Source of the DNA: a bacterium
GTDB taxonomy: Bacteria > Cyanobacteriota > Vampirovibrionia > Obscuribacterales > Obscuribacteraceae
DNA length: 6,778 bases
Direction: 5' to 3'
Assembly: GCA_030431355.1 (NCBI GenBank)
Contig: JAUIJG010000295.1
Span: forward strand, 1 to 6,778
The translations under genes and the position numbers were made by a program. Under the pieces are notes generated by a model. The model had not been told where the DNA came from. It ran no database searches and saw nothing but the letters and a program-made list of their open reading frames with translations. Positions 1 through 5,995 of this stretch are shown here, one piece after another. Numbering within the stretch: the first letter of the stretch is position 1; each line of letters begins with the position of its first letter.

Positions 1-259
1 CATCTATGGCCTGGTCGGCAAGACTGATAGCTTCCCGGTAGCTGCGGGGTTTTTTCAGTTCACGCGCCCCTCTATCTTCCAGCTTTGATAGAACAGATTC
101 GAGCCCTTCATCCTTTTCGGGCTCGGACTTGTGACTGAACTCGGCTTTGGGCTTTTCGGCGGTAGCTGTTTTCCTGTCAGAATTCTGGCAGCCGGCTGCT
201 ATATACCCGACAGCCAGAATTAGTAGGGTGATAGTAAAGCCCGGAGGGATTTTGAGCAT
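1..259 (-). CDS. Putative lipoprotein, N-terminal part (runs off left edge)
   Basis: The minus strand is open from an ATG at 257-259 to the window edge (86 codons). The product begins MLKIPPGFTITLLILAVGY and continues IAAGCQNSD: a short basic start, a hydrophobic stretch of about 14 residues, then a lipobox-like AAG-Cys with the Cys at residue 24. That predicts export by Sec and lipidation of Cys24. A polar Lys/Glu-rich linker follows (about residues 28-65), typical of a tether. The last visible residues, around SYREAISLADQAI, look helical and could open a TPR-like repeat, but too little is visible to say. An AAGG sits 5 nt before the ATG as ribosome-binding site. It lies downstream of the 71-aa gene on the same strand, with a hairpin between them, so it may be transcribed separately. 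The C-terminus, and therefore the function, is outside the window. The -3 position of the lipobox is Ala rather than the usual Leu, a mild deviation. Confidence 0.75.
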   Translation of the reverse strand, partial: MLKIPPGFTITLLILAVGYIAAGCQNSDRKTATAEKPKAEFSHKSEPEKDEGLESVLSKLEDRGARELKKPRSYREAISLADQAID

Positions 260-301
260 GGACGCCTTCAGCTATTGAGTTATTTAGGCTCCTATATGCG
301 C

Positions 302-330
302 AAAAGAGAACAGGATTAGTCCTGTTCTCT
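302..330 (-). terminator. Perfect 11-bp hairpin, likely terminator of the 71-aa gene
   Basis: Positions 305-315 and 320-330 are perfect inverted copies (AGAGAACAGGA and TCCTGTTCTCT) around a 4-nt loop. Read on the minus strand, the stem runs into four T residues (305-302). It lies about 100 nt past the stop of the 71-aa gene and about 45 nt before the lipoprotein start, where an intrinsic terminator would be expected. The U-tract is short, so it may be leaky, or it may instead be an mRNA-stabilising hairpin or operator. Confidence 0.5.
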
Positions 331-432
331 CAGGTTTAAACTATCAGGGCCCGGCAGGCGATAAACCTACGAATACACCGGGACATTCAAGCCAATCCAG
401 TGATGCTCACATTAATAGGATCGGGCCCGCAT

Positions 433-648
433 TTAACCTGGCTGCATGGCTTGATTGATACGCTTCTTCAGCGCTGAAAGCGATCTGATACTGGGCCAGA
501 TTACTCCCTTTATCTCATCAAGCTCATCATCATCTATATACCCAAGCTCGTAGTAGTTAGAAACTTGGTCGAAGAGAGAGAAGAGTTCATTTAATGAAGT
601 CGACTCCCTGGCCAGCTTTTTGTACTCCATTAGTTTTACTTGTTTCAT
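433..648 (-). CDS. Small acidic hypothetical protein (71 aa)
   Basis: I do not recognise this protein. It starts at an ATG (646-648) preceded on the minus strand by GAGGGTGGAGAG. The GAGGG lies 7 nt before the start, a strong ribosome-binding site, and the second in-frame Met (residue 7) has none. The product looks fully helical: a basic N-terminus (residues 1-13), a Ser/Leu/Phe-rich helix (about 16-30), an acidic patch IDDDELDEIK (about 38-47), then a basic helix with KKRINQ (about 61-66). There is no signal peptide or membrane segment, so it is probably cytosolic. The acidic and basic segments could suit a small adaptor or a partner-binding protein, which is only a guess. It is transcribed divergently from the universal stress protein gene and may share its control region. 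It ends with TAA. Confidence 0.6.
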   Translation of the reverse strand: MKQVKLMEYKKLARESTSLNELFSLFDQVSNYYELGYIDDDELDEIKGVIWPSIRSLSALKKRINQAMQPG

Positions 649-682
649 CTCTCCACCCTCTCATTAAACACGCCAGAGGCTA

Positions 683-719
683 GCCGGCAAAGCTTCCCCT
701 GCCGGCACTTTTAAGTGCC
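683..719. promoter_or_regulatory. Two overlapping inverted repeats in a divergent intergenic region
   Basis: The first repeat pairs GCCGGCA (683-689) with TGCCGGC (700-706) around a 10-nt loop. The second pairs GGCACTT (704-710) with AAGTGCC (713-719) around only two bases. They share 704-706, so as RNA hairpins they would compete. No strong T-tract follows on either strand, which argues against a plain terminator. The position, 35-71 bp before the minus-strand 71-aa gene and upstream of the plus-strand stress-protein gene, fits an operator or a leader structure. The rest of 649-858 shows no gene. Confidence 0.35.
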
Positions 720-833
720 ATATGGATATCAAGACGTCGTCGAAGGTGCTTTGTTTCGTCGGCTTTGCCCCGGCGCCGAAATTTAATCTGTTTTTGAGTA
801 CATCTTCTGGCCGATTTGCCGGCGGAGCAGGAA

Positions 834-842
834 TGCTAGTAT
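834..842 (+). promoter_or_regulatory. Possible extended -10 promoter for the universal stress protein gene
   Basis: TGC followed by TAGTAT (837-842) matches an extended -10 element with 4 of 6 bases. The best -35 candidate is TTGCCG at 815-820, with a spacer of 16 nt. Initiation near 849 would leave about 10 nt before the ATG at 859 and about 31 nt before the ATG at 880, so it would favour the downstream start. The match is weak. Confidence 0.25.
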
Positions 843-879
843 CCGGTGGTGACTCTAAATGAGAAGGTATGGTCATCCT

Positions 880-1758
880 ATGAAAATATTGGCGGCGCTC
901 GACGGATCCGACTGCTCCAGGGCTGTGATTGATCATTGCCTGAAATGCAACTGGTCTTCCGAAGACCAGTTCAAGCTTATCTCCGTGGTTGATTTTTTTG
1001 AGCCGCTTCCGGCTCTGGAAGGTATGAAGAAGAAGGAGATTGACTCGGCCAGGCAGTTGGTGGAATCTGAGACCGCCCGTCTGATGAAGACATTTCCCCA
1101 ATTGAACGTGAGTTACAGGGTACTGGATGGTTATGTTAAGACCCAGGTGGTGGATGAAGCCCGGGACTGGGGGGCTGATTTGATTCTTCTTGGCTCCCAC
1201 GGGCGGACCGGTCTTAAAAGACTGCTTTTAGGCAGCGTCTCCACGGCGGTTCTCTACCATTCCGGGCGAACGGTGCGCATAGTAAGACCCGCCGAAGCCG
1301 TACCGGAGGCTGGCTATTTCGATGTTTTCTTGCCCATGGATGACTCCAAATTCTCTCTCCATAGCCTGGAGCGTTTGCTCAGCTATAGTTGGCCTGAAAA
1401 TGTTCGCTTTACTCTAATGACTGTGGTCTTTCCTCTCCCGGAAGCGCCGGATGCTCCCGACTCCCAGAGATTCCAGCTGGAAGACCGCAAGAAGAAGCTC
1501 AAAGAGGAAGCGGTACATCTGTTGGAGTCGGCTAAGGCCAGGATAGAAGACAAGCTTTCCGTTAAGGCTGAGACTAAACTTGTGGTTGTCCTTGGTAACG
1601 CCAGGGATGAGATTCTTAATTACCTGGAGGAGCATCCTCCTGAACTGGTGATTATGGGATCCCACGGTCGAGGAGCCTTTGACCAGGCGCTCATGGGCAG
1701 TGTCTCCGACGCGGTGGTCAACCATGCCGGCTGTTCGGTGGAGATAGTGCGCCACTAA
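880..1758 (+). CDS. Tandem-domain universal stress protein (UspA family)
   Basis: The protein has two UspA domains in one chain. Counting from the ATG at 859, domain 1 covers about residues 8-145 and domain 2 about 152-299. Each ends with the ATP-binding signature G-2x-G-9x-G-S: G112/G115/G125-S126 and G267/G270/G280-S281. Both halves are therefore predicted to bind ATP, unlike many tandem proteins in which one site has decayed. Domain 1 opens with KILAALDGSDCS, the usual first strand and loop. That argues for starting at the ATG at 880, with GAGAAGG (861-867) 12 nt upstream. The ATG at 859 would add seven residues (MRRYGHP) and has only a poor GGTGGT upstream. UspA proteins are cytosolic nucleotide-binding proteins induced by stress or energy limitation; their molecular role is usually unknown. 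A basic helical linker (about 205-235, with DRKKKLKEE) sits inside domain 2. It stands alone as the first plus-strand gene and ends with TAA. Confidence 0.93.
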   Translation: MKILAALDGSDCSRAVIDHCLKCNWSSEDQFKLISVVDFFEPLPALEGMKKKEIDSARQLVESETARLMKTFPQLNVSYRVLDGYVKTQVVDEARDWGADLILLGSHGRTGLKRLLLGSVSTAVLYHSGRTVRIVRPAEAVPEAGYFDVFLPMDDSKFSLHSLERLLSYSWPENVRFTLMTVVFPLPEAPDAPDSQRFQLEDRKKKLKEEAVHLLESAKARIEDKLSVKAETKLVVVLGNARDEILNYLEEHPPELVIMGSHGRGAFDQALMGSVSDAVVNHAGCSVEIVRH

Positions 1759-1859
1759 GACCTCCCACGGGATGACACGCTTTCGGGTGATCGGGGTAAC
1801 ACTCTCCGGTCGCCTCCCCTCTGGAAATAGTAGATTCAGGTGATTACCCGCCACCGTCC

Positions 1860-1885
1860 TTGACCTATGCTGGTTGTATGGTCAA
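1860..1885. promoter_or_regulatory. Inverted repeat TTGACC...GGTCAA before the small basic protein gene
   Basis: TTGACC (1860-1865) and GGTCAA (1880-1885) are perfect inverted half-sites separated by 14 bp, ending 9 nt before the ribosome-binding site of the next gene. TTGACC resembles a -35 box (5 of 6), but no good -10 lies at the right distance. It may be an operator or a weak leader hairpin. The remaining DNA between 1759 and 1859 shows no gene and no clear terminator. Confidence 0.25.
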
Positions 1886-1894
1886 TTTTCGGAC

Positions 1895-1899
1895 AGGAG
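1895..1899 (+). promoter_or_regulatory. Ribosome-binding site AGGAG that fixes the start at 1907
   Basis: AGGAG lies 7 nt before the ATG at 1907, ideal spacing. The in-frame ATG at 1901 is only 1 nt away, and an earlier in-frame start at 1874 lies upstream of this site, so both are unlikely starts. Confidence 0.6.
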
Positions 1900-1906
1900 T
1901 ATGGCA

Positions 1907-2218
1907 ATGCTAAAAATGGACGATAAACTGAAAGAAAAAATTGAAAGGATAAACCTTTTCCTGATGATGCTGGCTGGCAAGGTGGAGAAGCGCAGCGAGT
2001 CCAATATTGAGTGTGCTCGTATAACTTCTACAAAACTGAAGGCTTTGAAATTACCTGAATCCGGTGAGTGCCGGACCAAGTCTCCGCCTAAGCCAGTACC
2101 CGATTGCAAAGTCAAGGATCTGGGTCAGGAGTACAAACCTAAAAGCACGAAAAGGCAGCCAACCTGGGCTCAGTTGAGTCATACCAGATTGGCGGCACTA
2201 TCTGAGTACGAAAGATAA
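1907..2218 (+). CDS. Small basic hypothetical protein (103 aa)
   Basis: I do not recognise this protein. The start is set by AGGAG at 1895-1899. The chain opens with a charged amphipathic helix (about residues 3-28: DDKLKEKIERINLF, then a short hydrophobic LMMLAG, then KVEKR). The middle and C-terminal parts (about 40-90) are rich in Lys, Pro, Thr and Ser and look disordered, with three Cys (36, 55, 67) that form no CxxC motif. The segment TWAQLSHTRLAALSEYE (about 86-102) may form a short C-terminal helix. The hydrophobic patch is too short for a membrane span and there is no signal peptide. The strong positive charge could suit binding to nucleic acid or to an acidic partner, but nothing in the sequence proves it. 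The gene follows the stress-protein gene by about 150 bp and ends with TAA at 2216-2218. Confidence 0.6.
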   Translation: MLKMDDKLKEKIERINLFLMMLAGKVEKRSESNIECARITSTKLKALKLPESGECRTKSPPKPVPDCKVKDLGQEYKPKSTKRQPTWAQLSHTRLAALSEYER

Positions 2219-2229
2219 GGAATTCAAAA

Positions 2230-2424
2230 TTGAAGCCTTTAGATTCAGACATAAGGCTTCCGGCTGAGACCTCAGATTGTCGATCTGGGAAATCGGCTCG
2301 GCTCTTATTAAGAGCGGACTCTGGTACTGCCAACGGTGTCGATGCTTTTTTCGATTCTGCTGTTGACCTGACTTTGCCTGTGCATTCGACTTTGACGAAC
2401 GCGGACCGGAGAACCAAAACTTAG
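2230..2424 (+). CDS. Doubtful small ORF (64 aa) with TTG start
   Basis: This is a weak candidate. It begins with TTG, with AAGG (overlapping the stop codon of the preceding gene) 9 nt upstream, so translation could be coupled. The product is polar and Ser/Thr/Asp/Arg-rich, with no hydrophobic core segment, signal or recognised motif. Its TAG stop (2422-2424) overlaps the TAA stop of the convergent kinase gene. If it is not translated, 2219-2420 is simply the convergent spacer. That spacer contains a 7-bp palindrome, GCTCTTA-T-TAAGAGC (2301-2315), but no clear T-tailed terminator on either strand. Confidence 0.25.
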   Translation: MKPLDSDIRLPAETSDCRSGKSARLLLRADSGTANGVDAFFDSAVDLTLPVHSTLTNADRRTKT

Positions 2425-3314
2425 ATTTGTGCTTTGTATCCCAGACCCTCCAGCTCGGCCTGCAATTTGCTGGCGCTGAAGAAGCGATCATCAGGATTTT
2501 TTGCCAGCATCTTCTCCAGAATATGCAAGAGCGCCGGGTCTATGCCGGGTGTATCGAGCGGCGGTTCTTTAGAGACGTGGGCGCGGACAAGATCTACTAA
2601 ACCTTTCTCCCGAAAAGGTGGAATGCCGGTCAGCATCATAAAGAAGACGCAGCCAAGTGAGTAAATGTCGGAGCGATGATCCAGATCTTTGCGCAAGCAT
2701 TGTTCCGGGCTCATGAAAGTGGGAGTACCATATATAGTGTTCTCCATGCTCAAATTACTTTCGGTGTCATAGAGACTTTTGGCCATACCGAAGTCGATTA
2801 ATTTGACCGTGGCTCCATCCATCATGATATTTTGCGGCGATATATCCCGGTGGATTATGCCTATGGCATGGGCATGGGTGAGGGCGCGGCATAGCTGGAG
2901 AATGATGGCGCAAGCAGTATTAGTATCTATCCGGCCGTTTCCGGCTTTAATTAGATCTATGACCCTCTGACCACCGATATATTCGGTGACTATAAACGGA
3001 AAACCTTCTTCGCTTATCCAATAATCCTGCATGGCGCAGATATTGACGTGACTGAGTTCAGCCGCTAGTTTGGCTTCTCTTTTGAAACGCAGAAACGTGT
3101 TCTCGTTGTCCCGCAATTTTAAGAACAAGACTTTTATGGCCACCGGTTTATCCAGCATCAGATGGCGGGCTTTGTAGACCGCGTTATGTCTGGAATTCCT
3201 GATCGTCTTTTCGATTTTATATCTTCCCCCGAGCACCTTGCCGGCGTATTCATCGGGGATGGATGGTTCTAAATGTTCAGAGCCGGCCATATCATCGGAA
3301 GAATCGAGATTCAT
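2421..3314 (-). CDS. Soluble Hanks-type Ser/Thr protein kinase with degenerate glycine loop
   Basis: The protein (297 aa) is a single kinase domain (about residues 31-290) after a short acidic N-terminus, with no membrane span. It is predicted to phosphorylate Ser/Thr on cytosolic proteins. Visible catalytic parts are VAIK with Lys61, the helix-C Glu80, HRDISPQN (His155-Asp157-Asn162), DFG (174-176), SPE (202-204, the APE equivalent), RSDIYSLG with Asp216, and Arg277. HRDISP in place of HRDLKP is a known variant in bacterial kinases. Odd: the ATP-clamping loop, normally GxGxxG, reads IRNSRHNAVY (38-47), with the three glycines replaced by Arg39, Ser41 and Asn44. Catalysis may be slow or conditional, although every catalytic residue is kept. 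The activation segment (177-197) has several Ser/Thr that could be phosphorylated. The ATG at 3314 has no clear ribosome-binding site; Met9 is an alternative. It is divergent from the receptor kinase gene. Confidence 0.93.
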   Translation of the reverse strand: MNLDSSDDMAGSEHLEPSIPDEYAGKVLGGRYKIEKTIRNSRHNAVYKARHLMLDKPVAIKVLFLKLRDNENTFLRFKREAKLAAELSHVNICAMQDYWISEEGFPFIVTEYIGGQRVIDLIKAGNGRIDTNTACAIILQLCRALTHAHAIGIIHRDISPQNIMMDGATVKLIDFGMAKSLYDTESNLSMENTIYGTPTFMSPEQCLRKDLDHRSDIYSLGCVFFMMLTGIPPFREKGLVDLVRAHVSKEPPLDTPGIDPALLHILEKMLAKNPDDRFFSASKLQAELEGLGYKAQI

Positions 3315-3337
3315 TTTCTGATCTACTTTCGGGGTTA

Positions 3338-3343
3338 TTTATA
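3338..3343 (-). promoter_or_regulatory. Possible -10 box for the soluble kinase gene
   Basis: On the minus strand TATAAA (3343 to 3338) lies inside an AT-rich stretch about 24 nt before the ATG. No convincing -35 is found 16-18 nt upstream, so the call is tentative. If used, the leader would be only about 17 nt, matching the lack of a Shine-Dalgarno. Confidence 0.2.
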
Positions 3344-3448
3344 TAGTACAAAATGTTCTTGATTCTATAAAGCTTCAGATCCACCGAAGACTTAATCCCG
3401 GCAGTTGTTTCCTGTGTTTTAACCGGATTAGAAGAGCTGTTTCTTACC

Positions 3449-3478
3449 TGGACTAGTGCTTCGGCGGTGGCATATAAT
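3449..3478 (+). promoter_or_regulatory. Sigma-70-type promoter for the receptor kinase gene
   Basis: TATAAT at 3473-3478 is an exact -10 consensus. TGGACT at 3449-3454 matches the -35 consensus at 4 of 6 positions with an 18-nt spacer. Transcription would start near 3485, about 23 nt before the TTG start codon. The rest of the 193-bp spacer between the two kinase genes holds no gene that I can support. Confidence 0.5.
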
Positions 3479-3507
3479 AACCGGGACCAATTACTAAAGT
3501 AGTTCTT

Positions 3508-5364
3508 TTGATAGAAGAAAACGCGAGCATCGGTGATCGTTATATCTGCCTGGAGCAAATCGGTCAGGGCGGAGTCGGTGCTGTTTATCGTTGCCATGAT
3601 CCGGTTATGGACAATATAGTCGCGGTCAAGGTTTTAATCGGTGACTCTTCCCATCAGGAGATGATGCGATTTCATCAAGAGGCTAAGGCCACCGCCAAGT
3701 TGGATCATCCCAATATCATCAAAATTCTTGATTTTGGTGAGTCCGAGGGGCGTGCTTTTTTGGTGATGGAGTTTTTGGAAGGGGACAGCCTCGAGGACCT
3801 GATCTACCAGGGGGAAGAGAGTGCTCTGGGTGAGGACGAGACCCTGGATGTTTTTCGACAGATCTCCTCCGGGCTTGCTTATGCCCATGGTCAGGATGTG
3901 TTGCACCGGGACATCAAGCCCTCCAACGTGATGATCTGCCGGGGACGCAATCAAGAACCCCTGGCTAAACTCTGTGACTTCGGTCTTGCCAAAGTGAAAA
4001 GCGATGACCAGGAGTTGACCCGCACCGGAACCACCCTGGGCTCTCCGTCTTACATGAGCCCGGAATGTGTTAACGGTCGGGAAGCCGACGTGCGCTCGGA
4101 CATCTATTCCCTTGGTTGCCTCTTCTGTGAGCTTTTGACTCGCAGGCTTCCTTTCCAGGGAGATAGTGCTTTTGAGACCATGCTTTTGCGCACCGAACAA
4201 GAGGCTCCATCAATAAAAGAACTGTCCGATAAACCCTTCTTGAATGAACTGGAAGAGCTTGTCTCTCGCTGTGTTCAGATGGATAGAGGCAAACGCTATG
4301 AGTCGGTCTCAGAATTGATGAACGCTCTGGATCAACTACCCGGTCTGTATGAACTTTTTGAGGAAGAGCCTGATGAGCTGGAAGAGAATGATGAGCTTTC
4401 CGGAGAATTGCCTTTCCAACAAAAAGGGGCACGCTGGCCACTGGAGCTCTCCATCTTCCTTGTTTTATTGATCGGAGCGCTTCTTGTTTTTCGTTATCTT
4501 TTCTTCGAAGACAGAGAACATCTGGTATCAAATAAGATGGCGCCTATCAAGCAGAAAGTATCGGCTGTGGAGGCGGAAGACTTTGAACCTACGGTTAAGA
4601 AGGAGGTAATCGACGGCCAGGTATGGATAACCTTATACGGAGTGGCCAGCGACAAGAATTTGAAAGTCTTCAAAGGTCGAAAAGACATTACCCATTTAAA
4701 ACTGGTGGCAGATGATATGGCTGGTCCCGGTACCGCAGTGCTCGCTGATCTGCCTCTTCTCGCCCTGGACTTGAAACAGTCGGTATTGTCCGAGACGACC
4801 TTGGAGAATATTTCTAAGATCAAGACTTTGAAAGTGTTGAGTTTGAATCGCTCTATCGGACTTACGGAAGACGGTCTGAATAAGTTGACGACGCTAGAAG
4901 GTCTTGAGGAGCTTGATCTGGGGGAGCTTCCGGTCACCGATATTTGGATCGACACCATTATCAAATTCCCCGGTCTCAAGAAATTGAGTTTCAGGCGTTG
5001 CGATAACTTTGAAGGCAGCACCATAGACCGGCTTGCTTCCTTGAACAAGCTTGAATATCTGAACCTCACTCTGTGTGGAATCAAAAGAGAGAATCTGAAG
5101 CGATTGGCTCGCCTGAAGAGTCTTACCCGAATAGATTTCATGGGCATCGCCATGGATGACGATGATCTGAAGGTGTTTAAGAACGCGAATCTGAAAGAGA
5201 TCGATCTATCCGGAACCGGTATCACTATTAGATCCCTTCCCACTCTAAAATCTTTGAAGTCATTGAGACATATCAGTTTACCGGGACCGCCCGGGATCTC
5301 TTCGGCGGATATGGTCAGATTTAGAAAAGAGCTGCCCCTGGTCTTGATCAACAACTTCCGTTGA
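3508..5364 (+). CDS. Receptor-type Ser/Thr kinase with extracytoplasmic leucine-rich repeats
   Basis: The 618-aa protein reads as kinase (about residues 11-280), acidic juxtamembrane linker (284-300), one transmembrane helix (about 312-333, preceded by Lys306 and Arg309), then a C-terminal sensor (about 340-618). Kinase motifs are complete: GQGGVG (19-24), VAVK with Lys41, Glu58, HRDIKPSN (133-140), DFG (157-159), SPE (184-186), RSDIYSLG with Asp198, and Arg263. The C-terminal half has nine strand-like LxxLxL units starting near 394, 417, 441, 466, 490, 515, 539, 562 and 586, spaced 23-25 residues: a leucine-rich repeat solenoid for ligand or protein binding. The kinase should face the cytosol and the LRRs the outside, the reverse of the plant receptor-kinase order. 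The start is TTG at 3508: an in-frame stop at 3478-3480 bars a longer form, and the next Met lies inside the kinase fold. There is no clear Shine-Dalgarno. It ends with TGA. Confidence 0.93.
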   Translation: MIEENASIGDRYICLEQIGQGGVGAVYRCHDPVMDNIVAVKVLIGDSSHQEMMRFHQEAKATAKLDHPNIIKILDFGESEGRAFLVMEFLEGDSLEDLIYQGEESALGEDETLDVFRQISSGLAYAHGQDVLHRDIKPSNVMICRGRNQEPLAKLCDFGLAKVKSDDQELTRTGTTLGSPSYMSPECVNGREADVRSDIYSLGCLFCELLTRRLPFQGDSAFETMLLRTEQEAPSIKELSDKPFLNELEELVSRCVQMDRGKRYESVSELMNALDQLPGLYELFEEEPDELEENDELSGELPFQQKGARWPLELSIFLVLLIGALLVFRYLFFEDREHLVSNKMAPIKQKVSAVEAEDFEPTVKKEVIDGQVWITLYGVASDKNLKVFKGRKDITHLKLVADDMAGPGTAVLADLPLLALDLKQSVLSETTLENISKIKTLKVLSLNRSIGLTEDGLNKLTTLEGLEELDLGELPVTDIWIDTIIKFPGLKKLSFRRCDNFEGSTIDRLASLNKLEYLNLTLCGIKRENLKRLARLKSLTRIDFMGIAMDDDDLKVFKNANLKEIDLSGTGITIRSLPTLKSLKSLRHISLPGPPGISSADMVRFRKELPLVLINNFR

Positions 5365-5387
5365 GGGGCAAAGATCCACGAAGAAGC

Positions 5388-5419
5388 ATAATCTTGTATT
5401 ATAGAAAAGTCTTTTTTTT
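5388..5419 (+). terminator. Possible weak terminator after the receptor kinase gene
   Basis: A 5-bp AT-only stem (ATAAT 5388-5392, ATTAT 5398-5402) is followed after 9 nt by eight T residues (5412-5419). The T-run is right for an intrinsic terminator, but the stem is weak and set too far back. The TPR gene starts only 18 nt later, so the two genes may still be co-transcribed. Confidence 0.2.
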
Positions 5420-5437
5420 AGAGCATGTGGTCGGTTC

Positions 5438-5995
5438 ATGTCCTCTTTTACCACCAGGTTGAATTCTTTACTTTCCGTCAGTATCATGCTGGCTTGCGCG
5501 CTTTCCATCGCGTTTTCCGGTGAACTCTCCGTTTGGGCAAAAGGAAAGCAAAGTAAAGATCCGCTTCTGAAGCAGGCGGGCGAGTACTTTCGTAAGAATC
5601 AAAATGATAAGGCCCATCCACTCTTTGTCCAGTATCTAAAGAAGAATCCTGAGGATGGAGAAGCCAGGGCCAGCCTTGCCTGGATAATCTTTCAAACTAG
5701 ATTCGGCAATAAGAAAGCTGTTCCCGAAGCGCTCAAGGAGGCTGAATTGGCGGTGAAGCAAGCGCCTAAGAGTCCCCTGGCACACAATGTTCTGGGAGCT
5801 ATTTATTTCTCCCAGGGGCGGGTGCCGGAAGCTCAGAAAGAATTTCGCACCGTAATTGCCATCGACCCCAAAAGAAAGTGCGGCGGCTGCGGTGATTTTA
5901 GCGCCCTTCTAAATGTCGGTACTGATAAAGACAAGACCACCGGAGTTCAAAGTAGAGAATCGGCAAGCAGTGGTCGGAATTCAAAAGGCCGGTAG
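5438..5995 (+). CDS. Exported TPR-repeat protein, possibly the surviving front of a longer gene
   Basis: The 185-aa product starts with a Sec signal peptide: Arg7, a hydrophobic core at about 11-28, and a likely cleavage after VWA (Ala34). Three TPR-like helix pairs follow (about 41-74, 75-111, 112-145), the last ending with the typical AIDP. TPRs hold protein partners; here they would act in the periplasm or outside. From residue 146 the character changes to a polar tail with KCGGCG (148-152) and many Ser/Lys/Gly. If one A of the AAAA at 5873-5876 is skipped, the +1 frame reads ESAAAAVILAPF before a TAA, which looks more like a further helix. The original C-terminus may therefore be lost to a frameshift. 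No clear ribosome-binding site precedes the ATG. It lies 73 bp after the receptor kinase gene, on the same strand. Confidence 0.75.
   Translation: MSSFTTRLNSLLSVSIMLACALSIAFSGELSVWAKGKQSKDPLLKQAGEYFRKNQNDKAHPLFVQYLKKNPEDGEARASLAWIIFQTRFGNKKAVPEALKEAELAVKQAPKSPLAHNVLGAIYFSQGRVPEAQKEFRTVIAIDPKRKCGGCGDFSALLNVGTDKDKTTGVQSRESASSGRNSKGR

Noticed and set aside
664..1200. Long open frame on the minus strand opposite the stress protein gene
   Set aside because: It is antisense to well-conserved UspA domain 1 and its translation shows no domain or plausible fold; it is a codon shadow.
2301..2315. Palindrome GCTCTTATTAAGAGC as a terminator between convergent genes
   Set aside because: The stem is short and no T-tract follows on either strand, so I note it only in the spacer description.
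2139..2491. Two minus-strand open frames (92 and 97 codons) over the convergent spacer
   Set aside because: Both overlap the kinase end or the preceding plus-strand gene, have no ribosome-binding site and show no domain character.
4070..4531. 153-codon minus-strand frame opposite the kinase C-lobe
   Set aside because: Antisense to conserved kinase motifs, with no recognisable features of its own.
4494..5354. 286-codon open frame on the minus strand opposite the LRR region
   Set aside because: Very rich in Ser, Arg and Phe, as expected from the reverse of Leu/Lys/Glu/Asp codons; the plus-strand LRR periodicity is clearly the real signal.
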